64,000 nt of DNA from Gaiellasilicea sp963789355 (lineage in GTDB: Bacteria; Actinomycetota; Thermoleophilia; Gaiellales; Gaiellaceae). This document shows positions 34,166-43,088 of the stretch, piece after piece. The position numbers and the translations under genes were made by a program. The notes under the pieces were generated by a model that searched no databases, was not told the origin of the DNA, and saw only the letters and a program-made list of their open reading frames with translations. The first letter of the stretch is position 1; every line of letters starts with the position of its first letter. Location of the stretch: NCBI GenBank assembly GCA_963789355.1, contig CAWBKK010000002.1, forward strand, positions 372,001 to 436,000, in the 5' to 3' direction.

Positions 34166-35071
34166 ATGCGAGCGCTTCCTCGGCGCGGAGCCGTGATCGA
34201 CGCGTATCGCACGCCTGACATGCATTTCGACGGGTTGCCCGGCTACGAGTTCGAGCCGCGCTACCTCGAGCAGGACGGGCTGCGGATGCACTACCTCGAC
34301 GAGGGCGACGGCCCCGCCGTCCTCCTCCTGCACGGCGAGCCGACGTGGTCGTACCTCTACCGAAAGATCATTCCGGAGCTGACGCCGACGGCGCGCGCGA
34401 TCGCCCCCGACTACTTCGGCTTCGGCCGGTCGGACAAGCCGCTCCGGCTCGAGGACTACTCCTACGAGCGCCACGTCGGCTCGATCGCACGGCTGGTCCA
34501 GGAGCTCGACCTCCGCGACGCAACGGTCGTCGTCCAGGACTGGGGCGGACCGATCGGGCTCAGGCTCGCAGTCGAGAATCCCGACCGAGTCGGCAAGCTC
34601 GTGATCATGAACACCGGCATCGGCGGCGGGCGGCCGCCGTCGGACGAGTGGCTCCGGTTTCGAGACTGGGTGCGGCGCCTCGGCACGGAGCTGATCCCCG
34701 GCCGGCTCGTTCAGATCTCCGCGGTGCAGCCGATGGACGACGACGTCGTCGAGGCTTACAGCGCGCCCTGGCCGGAACCCGAGTCGAAGGCCGGCATCCT
34801 CGCGTTCCCGGAGCTCGTGCCGATCTCGCCCGACCATCCCGACACGCCGGCGCATCTGGCCGTGCGGGAGCAGCTCGCGCGCTGGGAGCGGCCGGCGCTC
34901 GTCCTCTTCTCCGACTCCGATCCGATCTTCGCCCCGAGCGTGGCCGAGCGCATCGCCGCCCACATCCCCGGTGCGGGCGAGCCGGAGATCGTCGCGGGCG
35001 CCGGCCACTTCCTCCAGGAGGATCAGGGCGAGCTGATCGGCCGCCGGATCTCCGAGTTCGTCGTCAGTTGA
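34166..35071 (+). CDS. Haloalkane dehalogenase-like alpha/beta hydrolase
   Basis: A ~301-residue alpha/beta hydrolase of haloalkane dehalogenase subfamily I. It has HGEPTWSYLYRKI (oxyanion region), nucleophile Asp125 in VVVQDWGGPIG with the halide-binding Trp beside it, a cap-domain Trp in SAPWPEPESKAG, and catalytic His in GAGHFLQED. The reaction would be hydrolysis of a carbon-halogen bond to an alcohol. Related epoxide hydrolases share the fold, but the HGEPTW and QDWGG motifs favour dehalogenase. The start is uncertain: ATG 34145, ATG 34166 or GTG 34193 are all possible, none with a clear ribosome site. Confidence 0.82.
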   Translation: MRALPRRGAVIDAYRTPDMHFDGLPGYEFEPRYLEQDGLRMHYLDEGDGPAVLLLHGEPTWSYLYRKIIPELTPTARAIAPDYFGFGRSDKPLRLEDYSYERHVGSIARLVQELDLRDATVVVQDWGGPIGLRLAVENPDRVGKLVIMNTGIGGGRPPSDEWLRFRDWVRRLGTELIPGRLVQISAVQPMDDDVVEAYSAPWPEPESKAGILAFPELVPISPDHPDTPAHLAVREQLARWERPALVLFSDSDPIFAPSVAERIAAHIPGAGEPEIVAGAGHFLQEDQGELIGRRISEFVVS

Positions 35072-35091
35072 TGCCGCCGAAGGCCGCCACT

Positions 35092-37282
35092 TCAGGGATC
35101 TTGCGCGACGAGCGTCCGCTCCTGCGGATGCTCGTCCTGCGCCTCGACAGCATAGTGCGGTAGCCAGTCGAGCCAGCTCGGCAGGTACCAGTTGCGCTCG
35201 CCCAGTAGCTCCATCGCCGCGGGCACGAGCACGGAGCGGATCACGGTCGCGTCGAGCAGCAGCGCCACCGCGACGCCGAAGCCCATCTGCTGGAACATCA
35301 CCAGCTGGCCGGTCGCGAAGCCGACGAAGACGACGATGATGATCAGCGCCGCGCCGGTGATCAGCCGCGCGGTCGGTGCGGACGCCGAAGGCGACGGCCT
35401 CGCTCGAGTCGCCGGTCTGCGTGTAGCGCTCGCGGATCCGGCTGAGCAGGAAGACGTGGTAGTCCATCGAGAGCCCGAAGAGGACAGAGAAGAGGAAGAG
35501 CGGGAGCCACGCCTCGATCGCGTCGACCTGCGGGAAGCCGAAGATCTCGTTGCCGATGCCCTTCTGGAAAACGAGCACGATCAGCCCGTACGCCGCTCCG
35601 ACCGAGAGCAGGTTGAGCACGATCGCCTTCGCCGGAACGACGATCGAGCGGAAGGCGATCGTCAGGAGGATGAAGCTGAAGCCGAGCACGAACAGGAACA
35701 CGATCGGCAGCCAGCTCTCCATCAGCTCGCGGTAGTCGAGGATCTCGGCTGTCTCGCCGGTCACGTAGGTCGTGACTCCGGTGCCACCGAGCGCCTGCGG
35801 CACGAGCTCCGATCGCAACCGTTCGACCGCCTGCACCGACTTCTCGTCCCGGCTGTCACCCGCGACGAGCGCCTCGATCACCGCGAGCCTGCCGTCCGGC
35901 GCGGTCTCGAGCTCGGGGTTGCGGAACGCCTGGTCGCCGGCGAGCTCGGTGCGCAGCTGCTCGATCCCCTGGCGCACAGGCGGTGCCGACACGTCGCCCT
36001 CGACGACGATCTCCGCCGAGTCGACCGTGCCGACTCCGAGCTCCCGCTCGAGTGCGGTGAAGCCGTCCTTCGACGCATAGCCGTCCGGGATCGTGCGGAC
36101 GCCGGCCGAGCCCGTGCGCAGGTCGAGTGCGGGCAGCGCGAGCAGGATCAGCACTGCGGCCGAGACGAGGAGGCTGGCGAGCGGCCGCCGCTGGACCCGG
36201 GTCACGACGCCGCCCCAGAACCGTCCCTCGCTCGTGCCGCGGCCGACGAACGGCAGCCGCAGCGCGTCGACGCGGTCGCCGAGCAGGGACAGGATCGCCG
36301 GCAGGAGCGTCACCGCCGCCGCGACCGCGGTCAGGCCGACGAGGACGGCTCCGGCGGCGAGGCTGCGCAGGATCGTGTCCGGGACGAGCAGCATTCCCGT
36401 CAGCGCGATCACGAACGCCGTTCCGCTGAAGAGGACGGCTCGGCTGGCGGAACGGCCGGTCGCGGCGATCGCCTCGATCTTCTCGACGCCGCCCGCCCGC
36501 TCCTCGCGGAAGCGGCTGACGATGAAGAGCGCGTAGTCGACGCCGAGCGCCAGCCCCATCCCTGAGAGCATGTTGACGACGAAGAACGAGACCTCCCAGA
36601 CCTGGCCGACGATCGCAACGAGTGCGAGCGCGAAGACGATCGCGACGAGCGCCAGCAGGATCGGGATCAGCGACGCGACGACAGCGCCGAAGACGAGTAG
36701 CAGCACGACCATCGCGGCCGGCAGCCCGAAGAAGAGCTCGCCCTCCTTCAGATCCTTGTTCGAGAGCGTGAGAAAGTCCTCGTCCGCGGTGAACTCGCCC
36801 GTGATCGTCACCTCGAGCGGGCCCTCGTCGGCCTGGCGGACGACGTCGATCACGTCCTTGATCCCGTCCTCGGCGTCGCGTCCCATCCCGATCGTGATCG
36901 CGGCCGCGTCCTTGTCGGGCGAGAGCAGGCCGGGATCCTCGTCGTCGTAGTAGGAGCGAACCTGCGCGGTCCGCCCCGTCGCTTCCAGCGCCGCCGCCAG
37001 CCGCTCGATCTCGAGCCGGGCCGGCCGGTCCGTCGTGACGTCCTTCCCGGGAGCCCGTGCGAGCACGACCTCGTTGACGAAGTCGTCCGACGGCGGCAGG
37101 TGCCTGGAGATGGCGTCGTAGCCCTGCTCCGACTCGGGATCGTTCGTGACCGACGCGTCGGTCGTGATCGACGACGGCAGCAGCAACGCGATCGCAGCGA
37201 TCGAGACCACGAAGATCCCGCCCCAGATCGCGAGCATCCGCTTCGGGTGCAGCGCCGCGTGCCGGGCGAGCCTCTCGGTCAT
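35092..37282 (-). pseudogene. MMPL/RND family transporter, frameshifted
   Basis: About 730 codons of an MMPL-type RND exporter: twelve membrane helices in two halves, each with a large outside loop, and the SGMGLALGVDYALFIVSRFREE and FGLSMDYHVFLLSRIRE signatures. The frame breaks after codon ~636. Removing one base near 35374 joins it to the missing C-terminus (TARLITGAALIIIVV, then MMFQQMGFGVAVALLLDATVIR to the stop at 35092). It is divergent from a MarR regulator that probably controls it. The substrate is likely a lipid or drug. True mutation and sequence error cannot be separated here. Confidence 0.85.
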
Positions 37283-37340
37283 GCCCTGACGCTAACCCTC
37301 CCGTTGGGGGATGCGCAAAGGAATCGAACTGGTAAACTCG

Positions 37341-37358
37341 TAACCAGGTTAATGGTTA
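37341..37358. promoter_or_regulatory. Putative MarR operator
   Basis: TAACC-agGTTAAT-GGTTA (37341-37358) is an inverted repeat with direct GGTTAA copies, overlapping the marR start codon in the 69-base gap between the divergent MMPL and MarR genes. It fits autorepression by MarR and control of both promoters. Confidence 0.5.
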
Positions 37359-37783
37359 ACGACGTTATCGCCGATCCGCTTGCCGTCGCCAACGAGTTGC
37401 GGCCCGTGCTGCTGCGCCTTGCGCGCGAGCTGCGGCAGGAGACCGAGCAGCTCGGCGTCACGAGCCGGCAGGTGACCTTGCTCTGGCTGATCCGCGTCAA
37501 TCCGGGCCTGAGCCTGCGCGAGCTCGCGGCCGAGGAGCGCATCTCTGCTCCCGCTCTCTCCGGCCACGTCGACCGGCTCGAGACGGCAGGTTTGATCGAG
37601 CGCGCCCGCGACGAGACCGACCGGCGTCGCGTCGGCCTGACGCTGACGGCCGAGGGCGACAAGCTGCTGAAGCGCGTCCGGGCCCGCCGGACGACCTGGC
37701 TCGCCGAGAGGCTGCGCGGCCTCGACGACGACGAGCTCGTGGCGCTCGAGCGCGCGATCGAGCCGCTGGGGAAGCTCCTGTGA
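37352..37783 (+). CDS. MarR-family transcriptional regulator
   Basis: A 143-residue winged-helix repressor: dimerisation helices at both ends and a central domain SLRELAAEERISAPALSGHVDRLETAGLIER followed by the DRRRVGLTLT wing. Such proteins usually respond to small phenolic or drug-like ligands and repress neighbouring efflux genes. Divergent MMPL and downstream MFS genes fit that. Start ATG 37352; the longer frame to 37100 is a shadow of the MMPL gene. Its stop overlaps the MFS start (GTGA). Confidence 0.9.
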   Translation: MVNDVIADPLAVANELRPVLLRLARELRQETEQLGVTSRQVTLLWLIRVNPGLSLRELAAEERISAPALSGHVDRLETAGLIERARDETDRRRVGLTLTAEGDKLLKRVRARRTTWLAERLRGLDDDELVALERAIEPLGKLL

Positions 37784-39024
37784 CGGCAGCCCTGCTGGCC
37801 CTGAACGCGCGCACCTTTGCGAGCCTCAAGCGCCATCGCAACTACCGGCTCTTCTTCACCGGGCAGGTGATCTCGGTCAGCGGCACGTGGATGCAGAACA
37901 TCGCCCTCGCGTGGCTCGTGGTCGAGCTGACGAGCTCGCCGCTCGCAGTCGGCATCCTCGCCTTCTGTCGCTTCATCCCGTTCACCGTCTTCGGCCTCTT
38001 CGCGGGCGTCGTCGCCGACCGGATCGACAATCGCAAGCTCGTGATCGCGACGCAGACGATCTCGATGCTCTTCTCCGCGGCATTCGCGGTGCTCGTGCTC
38101 GGCGGCCTGGAGACGCTGTGGGTGGTCTACCTCCTGGCGACCCTCTCCAGCACCGCGCTCGTCTTCGACGCTCCCGGACGCCACGCGCTCACCTTCCAGA
38201 TGGTCGGCCGCGACGAGCTGCCAAACGCGGTCGCGCTGAACGCGAGCCTCTTCAACGCCTCCCGGGTCGTCGGTCCCGCCGTCGCCGGCGTGCTGATCGC
38301 CGCCTTCGGTGTCGGCGTCTGCTTCGTGGTCAACACGGTCACCTTCCTTGCAGTTCTCGCAGGGCTCCTGATGATGCGCCGCGAGGAGCTGGTTCCGCTG
38401 GAGCCCAGCGGCGAGCCGCCGACGATGATGAAGGGGATCCGCGAGGGCTTTGCCTGGGTGCGGCGCTCGCCCGACGCGCGGCTGGTCCTCGCGATCGTCA
38501 CCGTCGTCAGCACCGTCGGCTTCAACTTCCACGTGATCCTGCCGCTGCTCGCGTCGGACACGCTGGACACCGGGCCCGAGGTCTTCGGCATCCTCTCCGC
38601 CTGCTTCGGCGGCGGCGCGCTCGTCGGGGCGCTGCTCTCGGCGGCCATCGGGCGGGCGAGCTTCAAGGTGCTCGTCCTCGGCACCGGCGGATTCAGCGTC
38701 AGCCTCCTGGCGCTCGCGCCGCTGGCGTCCGTCTGGCTGTGCGGAGCCCTGCTCACCCTCACGGGCATCTGCTTCACGCTCTGGACCTCGAACGCGAGCT
38801 CGATCCTCCAGCTGCGGGCGCCCGACCACCTGCGCGGCCGCGTCGTCAGCCTCTACCTGTGGGCCTTCGCCGGACTGGCGCCGCTCGGCGGGCTTCTGGC
38901 CGGCTGGCTCTGCGCGATCGGCGGCACACAGCTCAGCTTCGCCGTCGCCGGCTCGACCGGGCTCGTGATGGCTGCGGTCGCCGCGCGGGCGCTCAGCCGA
39001 CGACGGGCGGCAGTTCTGGCGTGA
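37780..39024 (+). CDS. MFS transporter
   Basis: A 414-residue major facilitator (MFS_3/enterobactin-exporter-like) with about 12 membrane helices. It has the conserved FFTGQVISVSGTWMQNIALAWLV start and the loop 2-3 signature GVVADRIDNRKLVI. Translationally coupled to marR (GTGA), it is probably a drug or siderophore exporter controlled by MarR. The last 32 bases overlap a small gene on the other strand. Confidence 0.9.
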   Translation: MTAALLALNARTFASLKRHRNYRLFFTGQVISVSGTWMQNIALAWLVVELTSSPLAVGILAFCRFIPFTVFGLFAGVVADRIDNRKLVIATQTISMLFSAAFAVLVLGGLETLWVVYLLATLSSTALVFDAPGRHALTFQMVGRDELPNAVALNASLFNASRVVGPAVAGVLIAAFGVGVCFVVNTVTFLAVLAGLLMMRREELVPLEPSGEPPTMMKGIREGFAWVRRSPDARLVLAIVTVVSTVGFNFHVILPLLASDTLDTGPEVFGILSACFGGGALVGALLSAAIGRASFKVLVLGTGGFSVSLLALAPLASVWLCGALLTLTGICFTLWTSNASSILQLRAPDHLRGRVVSLYLWAFAGLAPLGGLLAGWLCAIGGTQLSFAVAGSTGLVMAAVAARALSRRRAAVLA

Positions 39025-39259
39025 GCTCCACGCCCGGAAGCGGCTCGGCGCCGAGCTCTTCCGGCGATTCCTGCTCGAAGCCCCCGATCAGCTCGAGCTC
39101 GGAGGCAACGGGCGGCGGCGCGAAGACGGAGGGCCGGACTGCGGGCGGCGCAGCCGGAGCGGACGCCACGGGCCAGACGGCCCAGAGGGTCGCGGCCAGA
39201 ATGACGCCGGCGAGGATCATGCCGGGCCAGACGAGCCGTTCGAGCCGCGCGCGTCTCAT
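38993..39259 (-). CDS. Small single-pass membrane protein
   Basis: An 88-residue protein: short basic start (MRRARLERL), one membrane helix (about residues 11-32), then a Pro/Ala/Glu-rich acidic exterior. No family recognised. AGGA lies about 12 bases before ATG 39259; the frame could extend to ATG 39307. It overlaps the MFS gene end by 32 bases, so support is moderate. Confidence 0.5.
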   Translation of the reverse strand: MRRARLERLVWPGMILAGVILAATLWAVWPVASAPAAPPAVRPSVFAPPPVASELELIGGFEQESPEELGAEPLPGVELTPELPPVVG

Positions 39260-39330
39260 TGCGGCGTTTCCTGCTCGCAAGGGGTCAACAGCAAACGAGA
39301 TCCGCATGGTTTCGGGCGTTTCTCGGGTGG

Positions 39331-39348
39331 GTTTTACATCGCCCTAAC
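39331..39348 (+). promoter_or_regulatory. 11-base repeat operator of second two-component system
   Basis: GTTTTAC (39331) and CCCTAAC (39342) are 11 bases apart, upstream of the three-gene operon that includes the regulator at 39786. A perfect pair GTTTTAC-N4-GTTTTAC occurs at 41865, just after this operon. Reverse-complemented it reads GTAAAAC repeats, reminiscent of CpxR-type sites. Confidence 0.5.
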
Positions 39349-39384
39349 GTCGCGGGCACGACACGCTGACGAAGAACGGCCACA

Positions 39385-39789
39385 ATGCGGCGAATGAAGA
39401 CGAGGCGGGCAAAGGGACTCTGGGTCGTCGCGGCGCTGCTCGCGGTGAACGCGACGCTGCTGCTCGCGCAGCCCGGGCTGGCGCTGCCCGGCTCGCTCGG
39501 GAACTACTTCTTCGGCCCGAAGCTCGTCCGGGCCGAGGTGCTCGTCAAGGACGGAGGCGTCCTCCACGACTACCGGATCGATCGCGGCGTCATCCGCGCC
39601 AAGGCGGACGGGACGCTGACGCTGCTCGAGCGGGACGGCACCCTCGTGCCGATCTCGGTCGCGCCGAGCGCTGCGATCACGATCGGCGGCCGGCCGGCCG
39701 CGTTCGCCGCGCTGCGGCGCGGTATGGTCGCGACCGTGATTCGGGACGGCGACGCTCCGGCGAACGAGGTTCGCGCCACCCGGAAATGA
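39385..39789 (+). CDS. Exported protein of unknown function, two-component operon
   Basis: A 134-residue protein with an N-terminal signal/anchor (residues ~11-33) and a small beta-rich body. The body contains VRAEVLVKDGGVLHDYRIDRGVI and TLTLLERDGTLVPI, a strand pattern like an OB- or DUF5666-type barrel. Translation is coupled to the response regulator (ATGA). Its position ahead of the regulator and kinase suggests a sensing or signal-modulating role outside the membrane (inference). Start ATG 39385 or 39394. Confidence 0.7.
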   Translation: MRRMKTRRAKGLWVVAALLAVNATLLLAQPGLALPGSLGNYFFGPKLVRAEVLVKDGGVLHDYRIDRGVIRAKADGTLTLLERDGTLVPISVAPSAAITIGGRPAAFAALRRGMVATVIRDGDAPANEVRATRK

Positions 39790-40502
39790 CCGCGGCGGGT
39801 GCGGCGGAGCTTCACCCAGCGGGCACGCCGGGGCCGCAGCTCCTGCTCGTCGAAGACGAGGAGTCGATCGGCTCGCTCGTCCGCGCCTATCTCGAGCAGA
39901 GCGGCTACCGGGTCGCCTGGGTGCGCTCGGGCGAGGAGGCGCTGGAATCGCTCGAGCTCGTGCGGCCACGACTCGTCATCCTCGACATCGGGCTGCCGGG
40001 CGCAGACGGGTTCGACGTCTGCCGCAGCATCCGGAGCCGTTCCGACGTCCCGGTCCTGATGCTGACCGCACGGGACGAGGAGGCCGATCGCGTCGCCGGG
40101 CTCGAGGTCGGAGCGGACGACTATGTCTCGAAGCCGTTTTCGCCGAGGGAGCTCGCGGCCCGCGTGAAGGCCGTTCTTCGTCGTACCAGCCCGGCACCGC
40201 GCACCGGCGAGCTGCTGCTCGAGATCGGCGACGTCGCGCTCGACCCGCAGGCGCGGGAGGTGCGCGTCGCAGGCGAGACGGTCGAGCTGACCGGCAAGGA
40301 GTTCGACCTGCTCGCCTACCTGCTCGAGAACGCGGGGATCGTCGTCTCGCGCGACCAGCTCCTCGAGCGGGTCTGGGGCATGAGCTACGCGGGCGGAACG
40401 CGCACCGTCGACGTCCACGTCGCGCAGCTTCGCCGCAAGCTCGGCCGGCCGGCCGCGATCCGCACCGTGCGGGGCTCCGGCTACAAGGCCATTCGGCCGT
40501 GA
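39786..40502 (+). CDS. OmpR-family response regulator
   Basis: A 238-residue regulator with a ~17-residue N-terminal extension, receiver (LLLVEDEESIG, Asp67 in VILDIGLPG, LVSKPFS-like Lys loop) and winged helix (VELTGKEFDLLAYLLEN; RTVDVHVAQLRRKLG). Coupled by ATGA to the gene before and by GTGA to the kinase after, so all three are one operon. Probable DNA target: the GTTTTAC repeats at 39331 and 41865. Confidence 0.92.
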   Translation: MTAAGAAELHPAGTPGPQLLLVEDEESIGSLVRAYLEQSGYRVAWVRSGEEALESLELVRPRLVILDIGLPGADGFDVCRSIRSRSDVPVLMLTARDEEADRVAGLEVGADDYVSKPFSPRELAARVKAVLRRTSPAPRTGELLLEIGDVALDPQAREVRVAGETVELTGKEFDLLAYLLENAGIVVSRDQLLERVWGMSYAGGTRTVDVHVAQLRRKLGRPAAIRTVRGSGYKAIRP

Positions 40503-41860
40503 AGCTGCACTCGCTGCGGTCGTTGCGGTCGCGCCTGTTTGCGGCGATCGCGCTCGTTGCTCTCCTCTCGCTGGCCCTGGCGCTCGTGCTGGGCGCGATC
40601 CTGACCCGCCGGGCTGTCGAGCGGAACACGCTCCGCGACGTCTCGGCGCAGTTCGACCTGCTCGTCGAGCGCGAGCGCGAGGCGCTGGTGCCGTTCTCCC
40701 GGCTCCGCTCGCTGCAGGAGTTCCTCGATCGCCAAGACGAAGTGATCGAGCAGGTCCCGCTCGACGGCTCTTCGAGCCTGCTCCCGCCCGAGCGCGCGGT
40801 CGAGCTTCGCCGCGGGGCACGGCTCGACGGCACCCTGCAGACGGACGGCAGGCGTTACCTCTACGCGGCGCGGCTCGTGAACGGGAAGGGCTTCATCCTG
40901 CTGAGGCCGGCGAGCTCCACGACGTCGGCGTGGCGCCCGCACATCGAAGGACTCGTGGCCGCCGCGGTGGTGACGGCGGCGCTCGCGGCGCTGATCGCAT
41001 TCCTGCTCGCGCGTGCGATCGCCCGACCCATCCGCCGCGTTGCCGAGGCGACCCGCGGCCTCGCGAGCTCGACGACCGCGCCGCCGCTCGTCCCGGTCGA
41101 GGGCGCCCGGGAGCTGACGCTGCTCGCCGAGAGCTTCAACGACGTTGCCGTCGCCCTCGCGAAGGCGCGCGAGGCCGAGCAGGCGTTCCTGCTCTCGGTC
41201 AGCCACGAGCTGAAGACGCCGCTGACGGCGATCCGCGGCTACGCCGAGGGACTCGGCGAGGGAGCGCTGCCGGCGGACGAGGCCGCCGCGACGATCGTGA
41301 CCGAGTCGCGACGGCTCGAGCGTCTGGTCGGCGACCTCCTCGATCTGGCGCGGATGCGAAAGGCGGAGTTCAGCGTCCGCCGGGAGCCGATCGACCTGCG
41401 GGCGATCGCGCAGGAGGCGCTCCGGCGCTACGACAGCCAGGCGCGCGAGTTCGACGTCAGCCTCGAGGCGGAGGGAGCAGGCGCGGCGCCGGCCACCGGC
41501 GATGCCGACCGGACGCTGCAGATCGTCTCCAACCTCGTCGAGAACGCGCTCCGGCTGACGCCCGCCGGCGGCTCGGTCAGGATCGTCACCGCGCCCGGCT
41601 CGATCCGGGTCGAGGACACCGGCCCCGGCCTGAAGCCCGAGGAGCTCGGGCAGGCGTTCGAGCGCTTCTTCCTCTACTCGCGGTACGGACGCGAGCGGCC
41701 GGTGGGGACGGGGCTCGGGCTGGCGATCGTCAAGGAGCTCGCCGAGGGAATGGGGGGGACGGTCGCAGCGGAGAGCACGCCCGGCGCACTGACGGTCTTC
41801 ACCGTCCGGCTCCCGCACGCGGTCGCGGACGGCGCCGCCCGGCCGCTCACGCACGCCTGA
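40499..41860 (+). CDS. Membrane sensor histidine kinase
   Basis: A 453-residue kinase: membrane helices at 13-35 and 151-172 flank a ~115-residue external sensor, then a HAMP linker. The H-box LLSVSHELKTPLTAIRGYAEG contains His236. The ATPase domain has NLVENALRLTP, DTGPGLKPEEL and GTGLGLAIVKEL. Partner of the regulator at 39786 (GTG start overlapping its stop). The ligand is unknown. The adjacent exported protein may contribute. Confidence 0.92.
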   Translation: MKLHSLRSLRSRLFAAIALVALLSLALALVLGAILTRRAVERNTLRDVSAQFDLLVEREREALVPFSRLRSLQEFLDRQDEVIEQVPLDGSSSLLPPERAVELRRGARLDGTLQTDGRRYLYAARLVNGKGFILLRPASSTTSAWRPHIEGLVAAAVVTAALAALIAFLLARAIARPIRRVAEATRGLASSTTAPPLVPVEGARELTLLAESFNDVAVALAKAREAEQAFLLSVSHELKTPLTAIRGYAEGLGEGALPADEAAATIVTESRRLERLVGDLLDLARMRKAEFSVRREPIDLRAIAQEALRRYDSQAREFDVSLEAEGAGAAPATGDADRTLQIVSNLVENALRLTPAGGSVRIVTAPGSIRVEDTGPGLKPEELGQAFERFFLYSRYGRERPVGTGLGLAIVKELAEGMGGTVAAESTPGALTVFTVRLPHAVADGAARPLTHA

Positions 41861-41864
41861 TCCC

Positions 41865-41882
41865 GTTTTACGCCGGTTTTAC
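41865..41882 (+). promoter_or_regulatory. Perfect 11-base direct repeat operator
   Basis: GTTTTAC-GCCG-GTTTTAC (41865-41871 and 41876-41882), starting 4 bases after the kinase stop and ending 74 bases before the RTX protein gene. It is a perfect OmpR-type tandem site, matching the half-sites before the operon, so the RTX gene is a likely target. Confidence 0.6.
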
Positions 41883-41956
41883 GTTCGGCGAACGGGCGGC
41901 TGACAGCACCGGGGAAGGATGCGGTTGTCAGCTTCGCTACGAGGAGGATCTCTCAG

Positions 41957-42520
41957 ATGAAGAACACCAGGTTCATGATCGGAGCGCTCGCCGCCGTTGC
42001 GACGCTCGCCCTCGCGACCACCGCCGTTGCGGCCGTGGTGATCAAGGGCACCCACAAGGACGACGTTCTCACCGGCACCCCCGGGAAGGATCTCGTCATG
42101 GCCCGCGGCGGCAACGACACCGTCAACGCCGGCGACGACAACGATCGCGTCCACGGCCAGAACGGCAACGACGCCCTGAACGGCGACGGTGGCAACGACC
42201 GCCTCTGGGGCGGCCACGGCAACGATTCCCTCGCCGGCGGCGAGGGCAACGACGTCCTGCGCGGGCGCCCGGGCGACGACGCGCTCGACGGCGGCCCGGG
42301 CAACGACCGGCTGTGGCCCGGCCGCGGCACCGACACGCAGAACGGCGGCGACGGCGACGACGTGCTTCACGCCCTGGCGCGCGACAGGCAGGTCGACACG
42401 ATCGACTGCGGGCCGGGCAACGACGTCGTCTGGCTGAACGCCAAGGAGACGACGGACGTGCACACGAACTGTGAGACCGTCAAGACGGTCACCGTGGCCG
42501 GCGACGGCGACGACTCCTAG
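41957..42520 (+). CDS. Secreted RTX-type calcium-binding protein
   Basis: A 187-residue protein with a Sec signal peptide (1-~25) and about six to eight RTX nonapeptides (GGxGNDxLx, e.g. GGNDTVNAGDDNDRV, GGPGNDRLWPG) across residues 35-135, which fold into a calcium-loaded parallel beta-roll. A short C-terminal part with two Cys (TIDCGPGND, HTNCETV) may be disulphide-linked. AGGAGG lies a little before the ATG. It carries no enzymatic domain, so it is probably a surface or matrix protein. The preceding two-component operator predicts its control. Confidence 0.88.
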   Translation: MKNTRFMIGALAAVATLALATTAVAAVVIKGTHKDDVLTGTPGKDLVMARGGNDTVNAGDDNDRVHGQNGNDALNGDGGNDRLWGGHGNDSLAGGEGNDVLRGRPGDDALDGGPGNDRLWPGRGTDTQNGGDGDDVLHALARDRQVDTIDCGPGNDVVWLNAKETTDVHTNCETVKTVTVAGDGDDS

Positions 42521-42548
42521 CCCCCGCTTCCCTCCCCTGGGCCGTGCG

Positions 42549-42574
42549 CGGCCGGAGGTGTCTGCCTCCGGCCG
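42549..42574 (+). terminator. Intrinsic-type hairpin after RTX gene
   Basis: CGGCCGGAGG (42549-42558) pairs perfectly with CCTCCGGCCG (42565-42574), loop TGTCTG, followed by TTT within the next few bases. It lies 28 bases after the RTX stop. Confidence 0.7.
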
Positions 42575-42698
42575 TTTCGGCCGTTCTCGCCGATTCACCC
42601 ACACGAGGGACGCCGGGCACCGGCGAGCCGCGCATAGTCACCCCAACTGCGGCGTACGAACCCGGCACTCATGCGGCGGCCGGAGAGGGAGAGAGCAG

Positions 42699-43088
42699 AT
42701 GTACGAGTTCGCGAGCGGTGCGGCGGCGTCCGTGTCTGTCGGCTTGATCGGAGCGGAGGATCCTCCGCTGAGCCCGGCGCTCGTCGGCCAGCCTCCTTCC
42801 AACTTCGAGGCGCCTCCGGTGCCGGTGCGCTCGTTCGAGACGCTCCTGGCCGAGCGCGGCTCAGTGGCGACCTCGCCGGTCGCGATGCGTCGCGTCGTCC
42901 TCCAGCTCCTCGGTGGGGAGCAGCTGGAGCTGGCCGTCTACGACGACCGCGAGTCCGCCGTGGCGGCGGCTCGCGAGCTGATGCTGCGCTTCAGCACCGC
43001 CGAGTCGGAGGGCGAATGGCCCGAGCTGGACGGCCGGTTTATTCGGCCCGCCTCGGTCGCCTCGATCGACGTCCTCACGAGCGAGTAG
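42699..43088 (+). CDS. Small protein, paralog of the gene at 44118
   Basis: A 129-residue soluble protein with no recognised family. Its C-terminal half (VVLQLLGGEQLELA..DDRESAVAAARELM..EGEWPELDGRFIRPASVASIDVL) matches the protein at 44118 in the same order, including the W-P-x-L-x-x-RFIxP...SxDVL ending. A GAGAGGGAGAGAG purine-rich ribosome site precedes the ATG. The N-terminal 45 residues are Pro/Ser-rich and unmatched. The two paralogs flank a PD40 protein gene. Confidence 0.7.
   Translation: MYEFASGAAASVSVGLIGAEDPPLSPALVGQPPSNFEAPPVPVRSFETLLAERGSVATSPVAMRRVVLQLLGGEQLELAVYDDRESAVAAARELMLRFSTAESEGEWPELDGRFIRPASVASIDVLTSE

Noticed and set aside
34040..35372. Continuation of the MMPL frame beyond the frameshift
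   Set aside because: After the shift the residues are Arg/His-rich with no membrane pattern and run antisense through the dehalogenase gene.
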